From Belliella baltica DSM 15883 (lineage in GTDB: Bacteria; Bacteroidota; Bacteroidia; Cytophagales; Cyclobacteriaceae), in NCBI RefSeq assembly GCF_000265405.1, contig NC_018010.1, positions 3,121,501-3,185,500 of the forward strand: a DNA stretch of 64,000 nucleotides, read 5' to 3'. The notes beneath the pieces are model-generated. The model was not told where the DNA came from and did not search any database. It saw only the letters and a list, made by a program, of their open reading frames with translations. Shown here in pieces: positions 8,126 to 17,948 of the stretch. How positions within the stretch are numbered: position 1 is the stretch's first letter; each line of letters starts with the position of its first letter. The translations under genes were made by a program, and so were the position numbers.

Positions 8126-10750
8126 CTAAAACAAGCCCAATTGATCTTCGTCATCTTTACTGATTTTCAGATCGATTGTAGAGCCGATTTCCAAGGAATC
8201 GTCATCATTACCATTAGTTTCAGAATCCCCTTCTTCCTCCTCTGTTTTCTCTACTTTTTTTGGCTGGATCAATTCAATTTCTAGAACCTGATGTGAAGAA
8301 AACTTATTCCCTACCGATTTCCATCCTTTGACATCGATCAGCATATCCAAATCATATTCATTTTCTTCTTGCTCCTTCCCTTTCTGAATTTTTGCTTTTA
8401 CTTGAGGTTGTTTTTCAGTGGATACAAGTTTCAGATAGGATTGCTTGTGGTCTGAGATAAAATTGAATTTCTTATTGATCGTGGAGGTTTCAATCAAGAA
8501 TCTCTTGACAAAATAAGTCTTCGAAATTCCATCATAATAGATTGCAGAGATCACCTTTTGTGCATCAAATTTTTCAATTAAAAGTACATCTTGAGCTTCA
8601 TATCGATTTGTAAGCTCAAATGTGGTCAATTCATAATCTCCATTTTTATAGAATACTAAAATTCTGTCTTCACCTAAGAAATTCCCAATTAAGACTCCTC
8701 TTTGGTCAGTGTTTAACCTTCCTACAGACCTGTCAAAATAGATATCCAACCCTCCTAAAGTAGAAACGCCTTCCATTTTGAGTTGAATTTTTCTGATTGG
8801 ATACTTCGTCAATATGTTTCCTCCAGCACCTCTTCCTTTTATTTCTATGGTACTAAAGTCAAAATCAAATACTTTTACTCTAGCTTTTGCACCTTGAGTC
8901 AAGTAAATTGTAACAATTTCAGCTTCTCCATTTGCATTTGCGGTAAGATAGAGCACTTTAGAGCCTTTTGTTCCCTTGGTCAATTCGTATTCTCTATCTC
9001 TAGTTACAGCTAAAACTTGGAATCTTTTGACCATCGCTCTTCCAGACTCACCATCAAGGTAGATTAGATTGTAAACCATTCGTTCGTCGCCCTTTCGGAA
9101 GACTGCTACATGGAGAATATCCTTTCCTACAAAGCCCTTTTCCTGAATCCTACTGACAATACACTTTCCATCTCTTCGGAATACGATAATATCATCCAAA
9201 TCAGAACAGTCACAAACAAACTCGTCCTTTTTCAACCCATAGCCAACAAATCCATCTGCTCTGTTTACATACAATTTGGCATTGTTTGCGGCTACAACTG
9301 TTGCTTCAATTTGATCAAAAGTTCTAATTTCAGTTTTTCGTTCTCTTCCTTTTCCATATTTGGTCAAAAGATTTTCATAGTATTTGATCGCATACGCGGT
9401 GAGATGCTTCAAATTGTAGTTTACTTCCTTCAGCTCCTCTTCCAACTTTCGCATCAATTCGTCTGCTTTGAAAGCATCGAATTTTGAAATTCTTTTAATC
9501 TTGATTTCTGTTAAGCGAACAATATCTTCTGTCGTGATCTCTCTGTAAAAACTTGGCTTGAAAGGTTCCAAACCTTTGTCAATAGTCTGAATAACAGCAT
9601 CCCAAGTTTCACACTCTTCAATATCTCTATAAATCCTATTTTCAATAAAAATCTTTTCCAAAGAAGAGAAAAGTAATTTCTCCATCAGTTCTGCCTTGCG
9701 GATTTCAAGCTCCTTTTTTAGAAGCTCTTTTGTCTGCTTGGTATTGTATTGAAGAATGTCATTGACTGAAAGAAATACCGGTTTGTCTTGGATAATCACG
9801 CAAGCATTTGGAGAAATACTCACTTCACAATCTGTAAATGCATACAAGGCATCGATCGTCATATCAGGTGACTGACCCGGTGCCAATTGAATTTGAATCT
9901 CTACATCTTTCGCTGTATTATCTACAACTTTTTTGATTTTGATCTTCCCTTTATCATTCGCTTTGATAATAGATTCAATCAAAGAATTGGTTGTTGTACC
10001 AAAAGGTATATCTTTGATTAACAAAGTTTTATTATCACCTTCTTCAATCCTTGCTCTAACTTTTACCCTTCCGCCTCTTTGGCCTTCATTATATTCTGAG
10101 AAGTCTGCTAAACCACCTGTTGGAAAATCAGGAAAAAGGTTTGGTCTTTCACCTTGAAGAATTTGAATTGAACCTTGAATTAGCTCGATAAAGTTATGAG
10201 GAAGAATTTTCGTTGATAATCCAACTGCAATACCCTCTACACCTTGCGCCAATAAAAGAGGGAATTTAACCGGTAAGGTTACCGGTTCTTTTTTTCTTCC
10301 ATCATAGGAAAGTTGCCAGTCAGTAGTTTGCGGGTTGAAAACAACTTCTAATGCAAACTTAGATAATCTTGCCTCGATATATCTCGAAGCAGCTGCACCA
10401 TCACCAGTACGGATATCACCCCAGTTCCCTTGCGTTTCAATTAATAATTCTTTTTGACCTAAGTTAACAATAGCATCTCCGATTGATTGGTCACCATGTG
10501 GGTGATACTGCATGGACTGTCCGATGACATTGGCAACCTTGTTGAATCGCCCATCATCCATCTCCTTCATCGCATGAAGAATCCTGCGCTGCACGGGCTT
10601 CAAACCATCTTCTATTGCAGGAACTGCTCTTTCTAAAATTACATAAGAAGCGTAGTCTAGAAACCATTCCTTGTACATTCCTGTCACAGGGATTGACTCG
10701 TTTAAAGAACCTTCTTTGTCTTCTAGATTATCGTTATTTTGATCACTCAT
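8126..10750 (-). CDS. parC: DNA topoisomerase IV subunit A
   Basis: An 874-residue type IIA topoisomerase A subunit. The N-terminal breakage-reunion domain has YASYVILERAVPAIEDGLKP, the QYHPHGDQSI loop and the catalytic Tyr at about residue 124 in AAASRYIEARLS. The C-terminal beta-pinwheel lacks a GyrA box (QxRGGKG) and ends in an acidic tail, supporting ParC rather than GyrA. It decatenates daughter chromosomes together with ParE. It follows parE on the same strand with a 111-base gap. Confidence 0.95.
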   Translation of the reverse strand: MSDQNNDNLEDKEGSLNESIPVTGMYKEWFLDYASYVILERAVPAIEDGLKPVQRRILHAMKEMDDGRFNKVANVIGQSMQYHPHGDQSIGDAIVNLGQKELLIETQGNWGDIRTGDGAAASRYIEARLSKFALEVVFNPQTTDWQLSYDGRKKEPVTLPVKFPLLLAQGVEGIAVGLSTKILPHNFIELIQGSIQILQGERPNLFPDFPTGGLADFSEYNEGQRGGRVKVRARIEEGDNKTLLIKDIPFGTTTNSLIESIIKANDKGKIKIKKVVDNTAKDVEIQIQLAPGQSPDMTIDALYAFTDCEVSISPNACVIIQDKPVFLSVNDILQYNTKQTKELLKKELEIRKAELMEKLLFSSLEKIFIENRIYRDIEECETWDAVIQTIDKGLEPFKPSFYREITTEDIVRLTEIKIKRISKFDAFKADELMRKLEEELKEVNYNLKHLTAYAIKYYENLLTKYGKGRERKTEIRTFDQIEATVVAANNAKLYVNRADGFVGYGLKKDEFVCDCSDLDDIIVFRRDGKCIVSRIQEKGFVGKDILHVAVFRKGDERMVYNLIYLDGESGRAMVKRFQVLAVTRDREYELTKGTKGSKVLYLTANANGEAEIVTIYLTQGAKARVKVFDFDFSTIEIKGRGAGGNILTKYPIRKIQLKMEGVSTLGGLDIYFDRSVGRLNTDQRGVLIGNFLGEDRILVFYKNGDYELTTFELTNRYEAQDVLLIEKFDAQKVISAIYYDGISKTYFVKRFLIETSTINKKFNFISDHKQSYLKLVSTEKQPQVKAKIQKGKEQEENEYDLDMLIDVKGWKSVGNKFSSHQVLEIELIQPKKVEKTEEEEGDSETNGNDDDSLEIGSTIDLKISKDDEDQLGLF

Positions 10751-10861
10751 TCTTGTTCAATGTATTTCTTCGGTCAACTCTCTTGTCTATGCAAGAGAAA
10801 AACATTTATTTCAAATAGAATCTAATTCAAAACCTAAAAAAGGTTGTTTAATAGATGAATC

Positions 10862-12763
10862 TTAGGCAGCTTCATCCTCTTCATCTATTTTTTGATCCTT
10901 TTCCGGATCATTATGAACGATATCTTTTTCAATCTTCAGATTATCAATGATAAAGGTCTGTCTATCAGGGGTATTTTTACCCATATAGAAACCAAGAAGA
11001 TCAGCAATTTTAGTTTCTTTATTCAAAATGATCGGCTCTAAGCGAATATCTTCTCCGATAAATGTTCCAAACTCACCTGGTGAAATTTCTCCTAGTCCTT
11101 TAAAACGGGTGATTTCAGCTGTTTTACCTAGTTTATGAATGGCTCTTTGGCGTTCTTCATCAGTGTAGCAATAGATCGTCTCCTTTTTATTTCTAACACG
11201 AAACAAAGGGGTATCCAAAATATACAAATGACCATTTTTTACCAAATCAGGGAAGAATTGAAGGAAGTAAGTCATGATCAACAATCGGATGTGCATTCCA
11301 TCAACATCGGCATCTGTCGCAATGACGATTTTTCTGTATCGGAGATTTTCTATGCCGTCTTCAATGTTAAGGGCATGCTGAAGTAAGTTGAACTCCTCAT
11401 TTTCATACACTACTTTCTTGGTCATTCCAAAGCAATTCAATGGCTTTCCCCTTAATGAAAATACTGCTTGTGTTTGTACATCACGGGATTTGGTGATAGA
11501 ACCTGAAGCAGAATCCCCTTCTGTAAGGAAAAGCATGGTGTTATTCTTCTTTTCCTCATCCCCTTTCGGGTCATCATAATGAACGCGACAATCTCTGAGC
11601 TTTTTATTATGAAGGTTTGCTTTTTTGGCTCTTTCATTTGCGAGTTTTTTGATACCTGAGATTTCCTTTCTTTCTCTTTCAGATTGAAGGATTCTTTTCA
11701 ATAAGGCATCTGCGACTGCAGGGTTTTTATGCAAATAATTATCTAGCTCTACTTTTAAAAAATCATTTACGAAGGTTCTTAAAGTAGGACCGTCTCCTCC
11801 AATCGTTTGAGAACCAAGCTTTGTTTTTGTTTGTGATTCAAATACAGGTTCTTGTACTCTGACTGCTATGGCCGCCACTACGCTTTGGCGGATATCTGAT
11901 GCATCATAATCTTTTTTGTAAAACTCTCTAACCGTCTTTACTATCGCCTCTCTAAAAGCCGCCAAATGCGTCCCTCCTTGTGTGGTGAATTGTCCATTAA
12001 CAAATGAATAATACTCTTCACCATATTGATTACTGTGGGTGATAGCTACCTCAATGTCATTTCCTTTGAGATGAATGATTGGATACCTTGCGCTTTCTTC
12101 ATCCACTTTTCTTGTCAAAAGATCATAGAGCCCTCTTTCAGAAAAGAATTTCTTTCCATTATAATTGATGGTAAGACCTGCATTCAGAAATGCATAATTC
12201 CAAATTTGATTTTCAAGATACTCAGGTATAAAATGATAATTTTTAAAAACGGAAGCATCTGGGGAAAATATAATTTTAGTACCATTTCTATCTGAAGATT
12301 TAGTAACAGCTTGATCATTGACCAAAACCCCTTTCTCAAATTCAGCTACTTTAGTTTCACCGTCTCTATACGATTGAACTTTGAAATAGTCAGAAAGTGC
12401 ATTTACTGCTTTTGTACCTACACCGTTTAGTCCTACAGACTTTTGGAAAGCACCTGAATCGTATTTTCCACCAGTATTGATTTTGGAAACACAGTCAATG
12501 ACTTTTCCCAAAGGAATCCCACGACCATAATCTCTTACTTCTACTTTATGCTCCGAAATTTTGATATCGATGGTCCGACCATAGCCCATCATGTGTTCAT
12601 CGATACTGTTATCGAGAATTTCTTTCACTAGCACATAAATACCATCATCTTGGGCACTTCCGTCACCCAACTTTCCGATATACATACCCGGCCTCAACCT
12701 AATATGTTCTCTCCAGTCAAGGGACTTGATACTATCTTCTGTATATTGAACGTGTTCTGCCAT
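10862..12763 (-). CDS. parE: DNA topoisomerase IV subunit B
   Basis: A 633-residue GHKL ATPase subunit with the N-box [10 protein letters not shown], the ATP-binding [10 protein letters not shown] and [15 protein letters not shown]. The TOPRIM segment has [16 protein letters not shown] and [13 protein letters not shown] (Mg-binding acidic triad). The size and lack of the GyrB insertion fit ParE. It is followed by parC, and the acidic C-terminus (DEEDEAA) is typical of Bacteroidota members. The ATG follows the preceding membrane-protein gene by 32 bases. Confidence 0.95.
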   Translation of the reverse strand: MAEHVQYTEDSIKSLDWREHIRLRPGMYIGKLGDGSAQDDGIYVLVKEILDNSIDEHMMGYGRTIDIKISEHKVEVRDYGRGIPLGKVIDCVSKINTGGKYDSGAFQKSVGLNGVGTKAVNALSDYFKVQSYRDGETKVAEFEKGVLVNDQAVTKSSDRNGTKIIFSPDASVFKNYHFIPEYLENQIWNYAFLNAGLTINYNGKKFFSERGLYDLLTRKVDEESARYPIIHLKGNDIEVAITHSNQYGEEYYSFVNGQFTTQGGTHLAAFREAIVKTVREFYKKDYDASDIRQSVVAAIAVRVQEPVFESQTKTKLGSQTIGGDGPTLRTFVNDFLKVELDNYLHKNPAVADALLKRILQSERERKEISGIKKLANERAKKANLHNKKLRDCRVHYDDPKGDEEKKNNTMLFLTEGDSASGSITKSRDVQTQAVFSLRGKPLNCFGMTKKVVYENEEFNLLQHALNIEDGIENLRYRKIVIATDADVDGMHIRLLIMTYFLQFFPDLVKNGHLYILDTPLFRVRNKKETIYCYTDEERQRAIHKLGKTAEITRFKGLGEISPGEFGTFIGEDIRLEPIILNKETKIADLLGFYMGKNTPDRQTFIIDNLKIEKDIVHNDPEKDQKIDEEDEAA

Positions 12764-12795
12764 TTCAATTTTTACTTATCTATTTGTGAAATAAA

Positions 12796-13293
12796 TTAAA
12801 TGGATTTTGATTGAACTTCCTTGAATTTCTGTCCTAAAATCCAAAATAACCCACCTATCCAAATTACAAAAAAGATCGGAATGAGATAAAAGAAGAAACT
12901 GAATTCACCTGAACTGATCTCATTTTGGTTGTTGATGCTGTGGATGAATAATGCCATGATTGTCAAACTAATATTGATCACTCCTACGAAACTATAAATC
13001 CATGCAATGATCAAATCACTAAGCCTTTCCCCTTTCGGAAACAATCTTTTTAAGTTCGCAGTGCTTTGATTTTCAATAAGCTTTCCAGGCACGATCATTA
13101 TGACATTCAATACGATGAATATGATCATCCCAGAATAGAAAAAAGTCTCTTTAGGAACACTTTTCAAAAAACCTCCATTTTCATCAAGCTGATATGCAAC
13201 AATATCAGACAAGGAAGCATAGATATAAAGAAACGATAGAATAAATACTAATACTGATATAAAATGGAATACTTTGCCAAATCGGTAATACAT
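12796..13293 (-). CDS. Four-helix membrane protein of unknown function
   Basis: A 165-residue protein with four predicted membrane helices (about residues 9-29, 50-68, 95-118 and 131-153). No known domain is recognised. It is directly upstream of parE on the same strand and may be the first gene of the parE-parC-trmH unit, though no functional link to topoisomerase is implied. Confidence 0.55.
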   Translation of the reverse strand: MYYRFGKVFHFISVLVFILSFLYIYASLSDIVAYQLDENGGFLKSVPKETFFYSGMIIFIVLNVIMIVPGKLIENQSTANLKRLFPKGERLSDLIIAWIYSFVGVINISLTIMALFIHSINNQNEISSGEFSFFFYLIPIFFVIWIGGLFWILGQKFKEVQSKSI

Positions 13294-13418
13294 AATGGTG
13301 ATTGTTTTAAGCCGCTAATATAAAGATTTATGCTTACCAAAATCGAATAGCTTTTTTCCTTTATTCAGTTTTTATCAGTAGTTTTCAGACACAAATTACC
13401 CAATAACCTGAAAGTAAG

Positions 13419-14669
13419 ATGAATCTGAGTCCTGTAATAATAGCCATCCCCATTTATTTTCTTTTGATGGGAGTAGAGTTGATCGTTCTTCGATTTCAAA
13501 AAAATCCGAGTTATAGAATGAATGATGCCATCACAAACATCAATCTTGGTGTGGTATCTCAAGTTACAGGAGTATTTATCAAAGTACTTTCGATTGGAGT
13601 TTATGCTTTCTTGTTTGAGCAATTTGCCTTTTTCCAGATTGAAAATAACATCTGGACATTTCTCCTGCTGTTTTTTCTTTATGACTTTTGCTATTATTGG
13701 GCACATAGAAAATCGCATGAGATTAATTTGTTTTGGGGTGGCCATGTAGTACATCATTCTAGCGAAGAATATAATTTATCCGTGGCATTGAGACAGAGTT
13801 CTACGCAGACGATTTGGACATTTTTCTTCTATTTACCTTTGGCTTTTATTGGTTTTGATCCGGTTTCTTTGGTTTTGGTGTCAGCGCTCAATCTACTTTA
13901 TCAATTTTGGATTCATACAGAGGCAATCGGTAAAATGGGTTTTCTGGAGAAATTTATGAATACGCCTTCACATCATCGGGTTCATCATGGAAGAAACCCA
14001 AAATATATTGACAAAAATCATGGAGGAACATTTATCATCTTTGATAAATGGTTTGGAACGTTCCAAGAAGAAGAGGAAAAGCCAACATATGGCATCACTG
14101 TTCCTGTCAACAGCTGGAATCCTGTTTGGGTCAATTTATCGCATTATGCGAATATGAAACAGGAAATGAAGCAAATCCCAAATTGGTCAGATAAAGTCAA
14201 GTACCTCTTCAACAAACCAGGTTGGCTGCCCGAATATTTGGGTGGACAGAGGGAAGTGAAAGATGTAGATGAAAACTACAGGAAGTTTGATACGAATGTT
14301 CCAAAACCTTTAAATTTCTATGTTTTCTTCCAATATGTGGTTTTGATGGGTTTGACAGCCTATTTCCTTTTCAATTTAGACTCTTTTGATTGGGTGATGA
14401 AAGTTGCTCTATCTGCTTTGATTATTTGGAGTACTGTGAGCTTTTCGGGGATTTTTGAACAAAGTCGCTGGTATCATGTTCAAGAAATCGTCCGCGTTGC
14501 TCTTTTCTCAGTTGCAGCTTGGTATATCGGGTTGAATTTCTTCCCGGAAAATATAATCATCATAGTGCTTTTTCTCTATGCTATCTCCTCTTACTTTTGG
14601 CTTTGGAAAAACGAATCGGTCGTCAAAAATTTCCAAAAGTCACTCAACAATGAAAAATTACATGCGTAG
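13419..14669 (+). CDS. Sterol desaturase / fatty acid hydroxylase family protein
   Basis: A 416-residue polytopic membrane protein. The three histidine boxes that bind the di-iron centre are visible: HRKSHEINLFWGGHVVHHS (about residues 97-115), a single His in FWIHTEAIG, and HHRVHHGRNP. The family uses O2 to hydroxylate or desaturate sterols, carotenoids or acyl chains. The extra C-terminal membrane helices (about residues 300-400) are seen in many Bacteroidota members. The substrate is unknown. The 3' end overlaps the following lipoprotein gene by 20 bases. Confidence 0.85.
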   Translation: MNLSPVIIAIPIYFLLMGVELIVLRFQKNPSYRMNDAITNINLGVVSQVTGVFIKVLSIGVYAFLFEQFAFFQIENNIWTFLLLFFLYDFCYYWAHRKSHEINLFWGGHVVHHSSEEYNLSVALRQSSTQTIWTFFFYLPLAFIGFDPVSLVLVSALNLLYQFWIHTEAIGKMGFLEKFMNTPSHHRVHHGRNPKYIDKNHGGTFIIFDKWFGTFQEEEEKPTYGITVPVNSWNPVWVNLSHYANMKQEMKQIPNWSDKVKYLFNKPGWLPEYLGGQREVKDVDENYRKFDTNVPKPLNFYVFFQYVVLMGLTAYFLFNLDSFDWVMKVALSALIIWSTVSFSGIFEQSRWYHVQEIVRVALFSVAAWYIGLNFFPENIIIIVLFLYAISSYFWLWKNESVVKNFQKSLNNEKLHA

Positions 14670-15048
14670 CATTTGTTTCTTAGCTTTTATTGCTTTTTCA
14701 CTTTTATTAAATTCTTGCTCTGGTAAATTAGAAGTTGGCGACATCGACCTGGTCAACTGGAAAAATGACAGATATGGCTGCAATGGCTTAAGAATTCAGC
14801 AGCTTGATGAAATTCAGAAAATGAAAAATGATTTTTTGGGAGCAAATAATCAGCAATTGATCAAAACATTTGGAAGACCGGATCGGGTGATGCTTGTGGA
14901 CAAAAGTCAAAGCTTCTTCTTCTATTTCCTTGACCCTAGTGATAAGTGTGAAAACTTTAATTCAGATGAAGCTCCGCTAAAAGTCATGTTCAGACTTAAC
15001 GCAATCAATAAGGTCAGCGAAGTTACTATCAGTAGATTGGATCCATAA
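14650..15048 (+). CDS. Small lipoprotein, BamE/OmlA-like
   Basis: A 132-residue protein from the ATG at 14650. That start was chosen because it gives a normal lipoprotein signal (MKNYMRSICF... to LLNSC). An earlier in-frame start at 14578 would lie deep in the upstream gene and spoil the signal peptide. The mature part contains NNQQLIKTFGRPDRV, reminiscent of the SmpA/OmlA (BamE-like) fold, where a helix precedes a G-x-P turn. The role is unknown. It overlaps the end of the sterol desaturase-type gene, suggesting cotranscription. Confidence 0.6.
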   Translation: MKNYMRSICFLAFIAFSLLLNSCSGKLEVGDIDLVNWKNDRYGCNGLRIQQLDEIQKMKNDFLGANNQQLIKTFGRPDRVMLVDKSQSFFFYFLDPSDKCENFNSDEAPLKVMFRLNAINKVSEVTISRLDP

Positions 15049-15213
15049 AAAGGTTATTAGGTTAACTGGTTATTTGGGTAATTGAGTGCTGGATCAAGTT
15101 TTTTATGTAATATAATTTGTTTGAATAGTAATTTTACTTTAACACTCTGTGTTATATGAAGTCCCAATTAGATGCAAATTACGATAAGGTATGGCGGACA
15201 GCTTATACAGAAC

Positions 15214-15447
15214 TTAAAAATTAAATTTACTTTCAATTTCTTTTCGAACAGATTCACGAGACTCGTACTTTCCTTTATCCAACTGCTCTAAGCCTTCATC
15301 AATGGCAGCTTGATCCTCTGTAGTTAATCCTTCCCAAAAATCTACCTCATCTTCAATTTTTAATAGTGATTTGACTGCATTCAAGACCTGTTCGTTATTA
15401 CTGTTGATAATTTCCGATATAATCCTGTATTTTACCGAGATATCCAT
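15214..15447 (-). CDS. Orphan antitoxin-like protein
   Basis: A 77-residue acidic helical protein. Its second half (LTTEDQAAIDEGLEQLDKGK followed by YESRESVRKEI) has the pattern of addiction-module antitoxins of ParD/StbD-like type: acidic helix, then a K/R-x-x-E-x-V-R tail that binds a RelE/ParE toxin. The toxin would be expected immediately downstream (below 15214), but only 165 bases of non-coding DNA lie there before the lipoprotein gene. The partner seems to be lost or acts in trans. Confidence 0.5.
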   Translation of the reverse strand: MDISVKYRIISEIINSNNEQVLNAVKSLLKIEDEVDFWEGLTTEDQAAIDEGLEQLDKGKYESRESVRKEIESKFNF

Positions 15448-15509
15448 GTGTTTGAATTGTATTTTATTGACAAAATAAAGTTAACGATTTTTTTAGATAT
15501 TTGAAATCA

Positions 15510-15891
15510 TCACTTCGGCTTCAGATACTCTGGGATTTCTTTCCAACTTCCAATAGGTGATTTAATTGAATCAGAAACAGGATGATCAAGTAGTATTCTG
15601 GACTTTTTTTCCTAAATATAGGAACTTCAACTATATAAAGTTCTCCAACTCTTGGTTTGAAAATTCCTCTTGGAGTGTTATTTACATACTTTTTTGACTC
15701 AAAAATAAAATTAAACTGAACATCTGGACTTTGACCCCAAGCAGGAACAATTCGAAAACCTCCCCAATTACATATCTTTTTTTTAAAGCATTATAGTTCT
15801 TTTGTCAAAAATAATTGACGATAAAAATTACCAAAATCGTTAGTATGGTTTTAATCAATAATGATCTGATTTTCTTCTTAGCAGCTTCCAT
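15510..15891 (-). pseudogene. Disrupted small membrane-anchored protein gene
   Basis: Reading the minus strand from an ATG at 15891 gives a basic N-terminus and a membrane helix (MEAAKKKIRSLL followed by IKTILTILVIFIV), then an in-frame TGA. The same frame continues with sensible protein (GFRIVPAWGQSPDVQFNF, then NTPRGIFKPRVGELYIVEV). It then needs a one-base shift in an A-run to read SPIGSWKEIPEYLKPK and a stop at 15510. The interval of 382 bases is not a multiple of three. This is best explained as a decayed gene, with homopolymer sequencing errors as an alternative. The family is not recognised. The rest of 15448-16013 shows nothing else. Confidence 0.55.
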
Positions 15892-16013
15892 TTTGATTAG
15901 ATTTTTTGAAATATACCATAAGAATAGTTAATTACAAATATACCTTTAGTCTAAAAACCAAAAATCCCCATAGAAAATACTTCCAAGGGGATTTTATTAA
16001 GCTTCAACTCATT

Positions 16014-16943
16014 TTATTCCTCCATAAAACAAAGCGCAGCAGCTCCTAAGGTACCGGCATTATTTTCAAGTGTTGCTTTGGCAAGCTTAAGGTCATTTAC
16101 ATAGTATTTGGTAAGGAATTGTCTTACTGTCTTATCCAAAGCAGGCATCATAAATTCCAATCCAGCCGAGATTCCTCCTCCAAAATAAACATGTGTAACA
16201 TCCAAAATCCGAATAGCCGATACGATTGCTTCGCCTAAAACTCTAGCTACTTCTTCAAAGACCATAATAGAAACTTGATTGCCTTTTTTGGCTGTATCTA
16301 CTAAAAGATGAGTACCGAGTTCTTGTCCAATCAAGTCATTTCCTGCCAAATCAGGATATGCTCTGATCATCCTATCCATGATTCTAAGTATTCCGTCTCT
16401 ACCAATAATTCTTTCCAACCCCTCATTCCCTCTAGAAAGCATATGCCCCATTTCCATGGCATTACCACGTGAACCTTTGAAAACTTCTCCATCCATAATT
16501 AATGCACTTCCTATTCCAGTCCCCATGGTGATAAAAAGAAAATTTTCGGGTGGATTTGCTGTTCCATAGCGATATTCACCTAAGGCAGCGGCAGCAGCAT
16601 CATTTTCTAGAAAAAATTTCTTATTCGGATACTTATCTAATAAGCTTTGCTTCAGATTAAAACCATTTAGAGCTGGAATTGCTGGAATTTCTAATGTAGT
16701 AGTTCTGTCCTTTGAAATAAGTCCTGGTAAACCAATACCAATTTTCCTTACCTCAGGATATTTTTCTAAATATTTCCCAACAACATCCACAAAACATGGA
16801 TTGAATCCTCTTGGGTCATCTCTGTAGGGAGTTGTATCTTCTTTGTCAAAAGCAACAATTTCTCCCTGTCTATTGACAAGCCCAATCTTCAAATGCGTGC
16901 CTCCCACATCGATTCCCAAAAAATGTTCGTCTTTGTTATTCAT
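16014..16943 (-). CDS. ROK family sugar kinase (glucokinase-like)
   Basis: A 309-residue protein with the ASKHA phosphate-1 motif GIDVGGTHLKIGLV, the IGIGLPG loop, the catalytic ENDAAAAALGEY segment and the adenosine motif VYFGGGISAG. It should phosphorylate glucose or a related hexose with ATP or polyphosphate. The CxCGxxGCxE zinc cluster that marks many ROK repressors and kinases is absent: the equivalent region reads HMLSRGNEGLERIIGRDG. That is closer to polyphosphate/ATP glucokinases than to NagC-like regulators. It has no DNA-binding domain. It stands alone. Confidence 0.85.
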   Translation of the reverse strand: MNNKDEHFLGIDVGGTHLKIGLVNRQGEIVAFDKEDTTPYRDDPRGFNPCFVDVVGKYLEKYPEVRKIGIGLPGLISKDRTTTLEIPAIPALNGFNLKQSLLDKYPNKKFFLENDAAAAALGEYRYGTANPPENFLFITMGTGIGSALIMDGEVFKGSRGNAMEMGHMLSRGNEGLERIIGRDGILRIMDRMIRAYPDLAGNDLIGQELGTHLLVDTAKKGNQVSIMVFEEVARVLGEAIVSAIRILDVTHVYFGGGISAGLEFMMPALDKTVRQFLTKYYVNDLKLAKATLENNAGTLGAAALCFMEE

Positions 16944-16992
16944 AGTAATTTTTCAATAGGTTTAGATTGCTAAAAATAATAAAGTCTTTGCT

Positions 16993-17481
16993 TTACTTCC
17001 TAAATTCTTTAGCAAAGTCTTTAAATATTTCATTCACAGCAGGACAAACCAAAGTGTTTTGTAATGTTAAGTTAAGAATTCCATGCATGTTTTTTCTATT
17101 TGTATGAGGATATTCTCTACAAGCCTTTGGTCTTTCTTCATATACAAAACAGGTGTTATCAGAATTGAGAAATGGACAGGGTGCATTTTTTAAAACATAA
17201 TCTCCATCATCATCTCTAAATAAGTAGGTCTCAATAAAATCTGAAGACTTCATTCTAAAAAGCTTTGAGAGTCGGTCAATATCGGTTTGGATAAAAATTG
17301 GACTTGTTGTCTTACAGCAATTCGCACAAGTCAAGCAATCTATATTTTCAAATTGTTTATCATGTGATTTTTCAAACATCAAATCTAAAGATTTTGGTTT
17401 GATCCTTCTGAGCTTTTCTTTAGTCTTTTGATGACTTTTGAAGTCTGCCTTACTTGATAATTTGAAATTTTCTATATCCAT
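16993..17481 (-). CDS. YkgJ-family cysteine cluster protein
   Basis: A 162-residue protein with the Cys arrangement of the YkgJ (UPF0153) family. CLTCANCC occurs at about residues 50-57, then CPFL followed by NTCFVYEERPKACREYP, and one more Cys near the end (LVCPAV). Such clusters are thought to bind zinc or an Fe-S centre; the biological role is unknown. The N-terminus is basic. It is separated from the ROK gene by 49 bases on the same strand. Confidence 0.8.
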   Translation of the reverse strand: MDIENFKLSSKADFKSHQKTKEKLRRIKPKSLDLMFEKSHDKQFENIDCLTCANCCKTTSPIFIQTDIDRLSKLFRMKSSDFIETYLFRDDDGDYVLKNAPCPFLNSDNTCFVYEERPKACREYPHTNRKNMHGILNLTLQNTLVCPAVNEIFKDFAKEFRK

Positions 17482-17588
17482 TTTTATAAAATACTGTTCA
17501 AATATACCGATTCTGTAAATTTAATAAGTACTAAATTTGGATTTTAAGGATAATTACCTATCTTAAATGTCCCTAAACTCAGATAACT

Positions 17589-17948
17589 ATGAAAATGCAT
17601 CCAAACGAACTGTTTTTTTATTACAACCCCAATCACAGTGTAGATAAGCAAGTTAGGGCTTATGCACATTCAGTTGCCAATCATGTCAATGAAATCAATA
17701 TGGGGAAAGAAAAGATCACCACTACAGGTTGGAGATCAATTCTTGATAAATTAGATCTCAGACCAAAGGACTTGTTGAATAGAGCTCATCCCGATTATCA
17801 AACTCATATCGCAGGTAAAAATTGGGATGATGAAAGTTGGCTTCAAATATTGGTGCGCTATCCACATTTGATCAAAGCACCAATTGCCATTATGAAAAAC
17901 AAAGCTGTACTTTGTACTTCTCCAAATCAAATCCTCAAATTGAACTAG
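17589..17948 (+). CDS. ArsC/Spx-like thioredoxin-fold protein lacking the catalytic cysteine
   Basis: A 119-residue protein with the overall order of the ArsC/Spx family: an N-terminal strand FFYYNPNHSVDKQVRAYA, a central helical region, and a C-terminal LIKAPIAIMKNKAVLCTSPN strand and helix. In true ArsC the first turn is N-P-x-C-S and the late motif is LIKRPI. Here the Cys is replaced by His and the Arg by Ala, so arsenate reduction is unlikely. The role is unknown; it might be a binding protein. It ends 4 bases inside the end of the convergent cvfB-like gene. Confidence 0.65.
   Translation: MKMHPNELFFYYNPNHSVDKQVRAYAHSVANHVNEINMGKEKITTTGWRSILDKLDLRPKDLLNRAHPDYQTHIAGKNWDDESWLQILVRYPHLIKAPIAIMKNKAVLCTSPNQILKLN

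Noticed and set aside
13365..13757. 130-residue minus-strand ORF opposite the sterol-desaturase-type gene
   Set aside because: Antisense shadow of a gene with clear His-box motifs; no signal or domain of its own.
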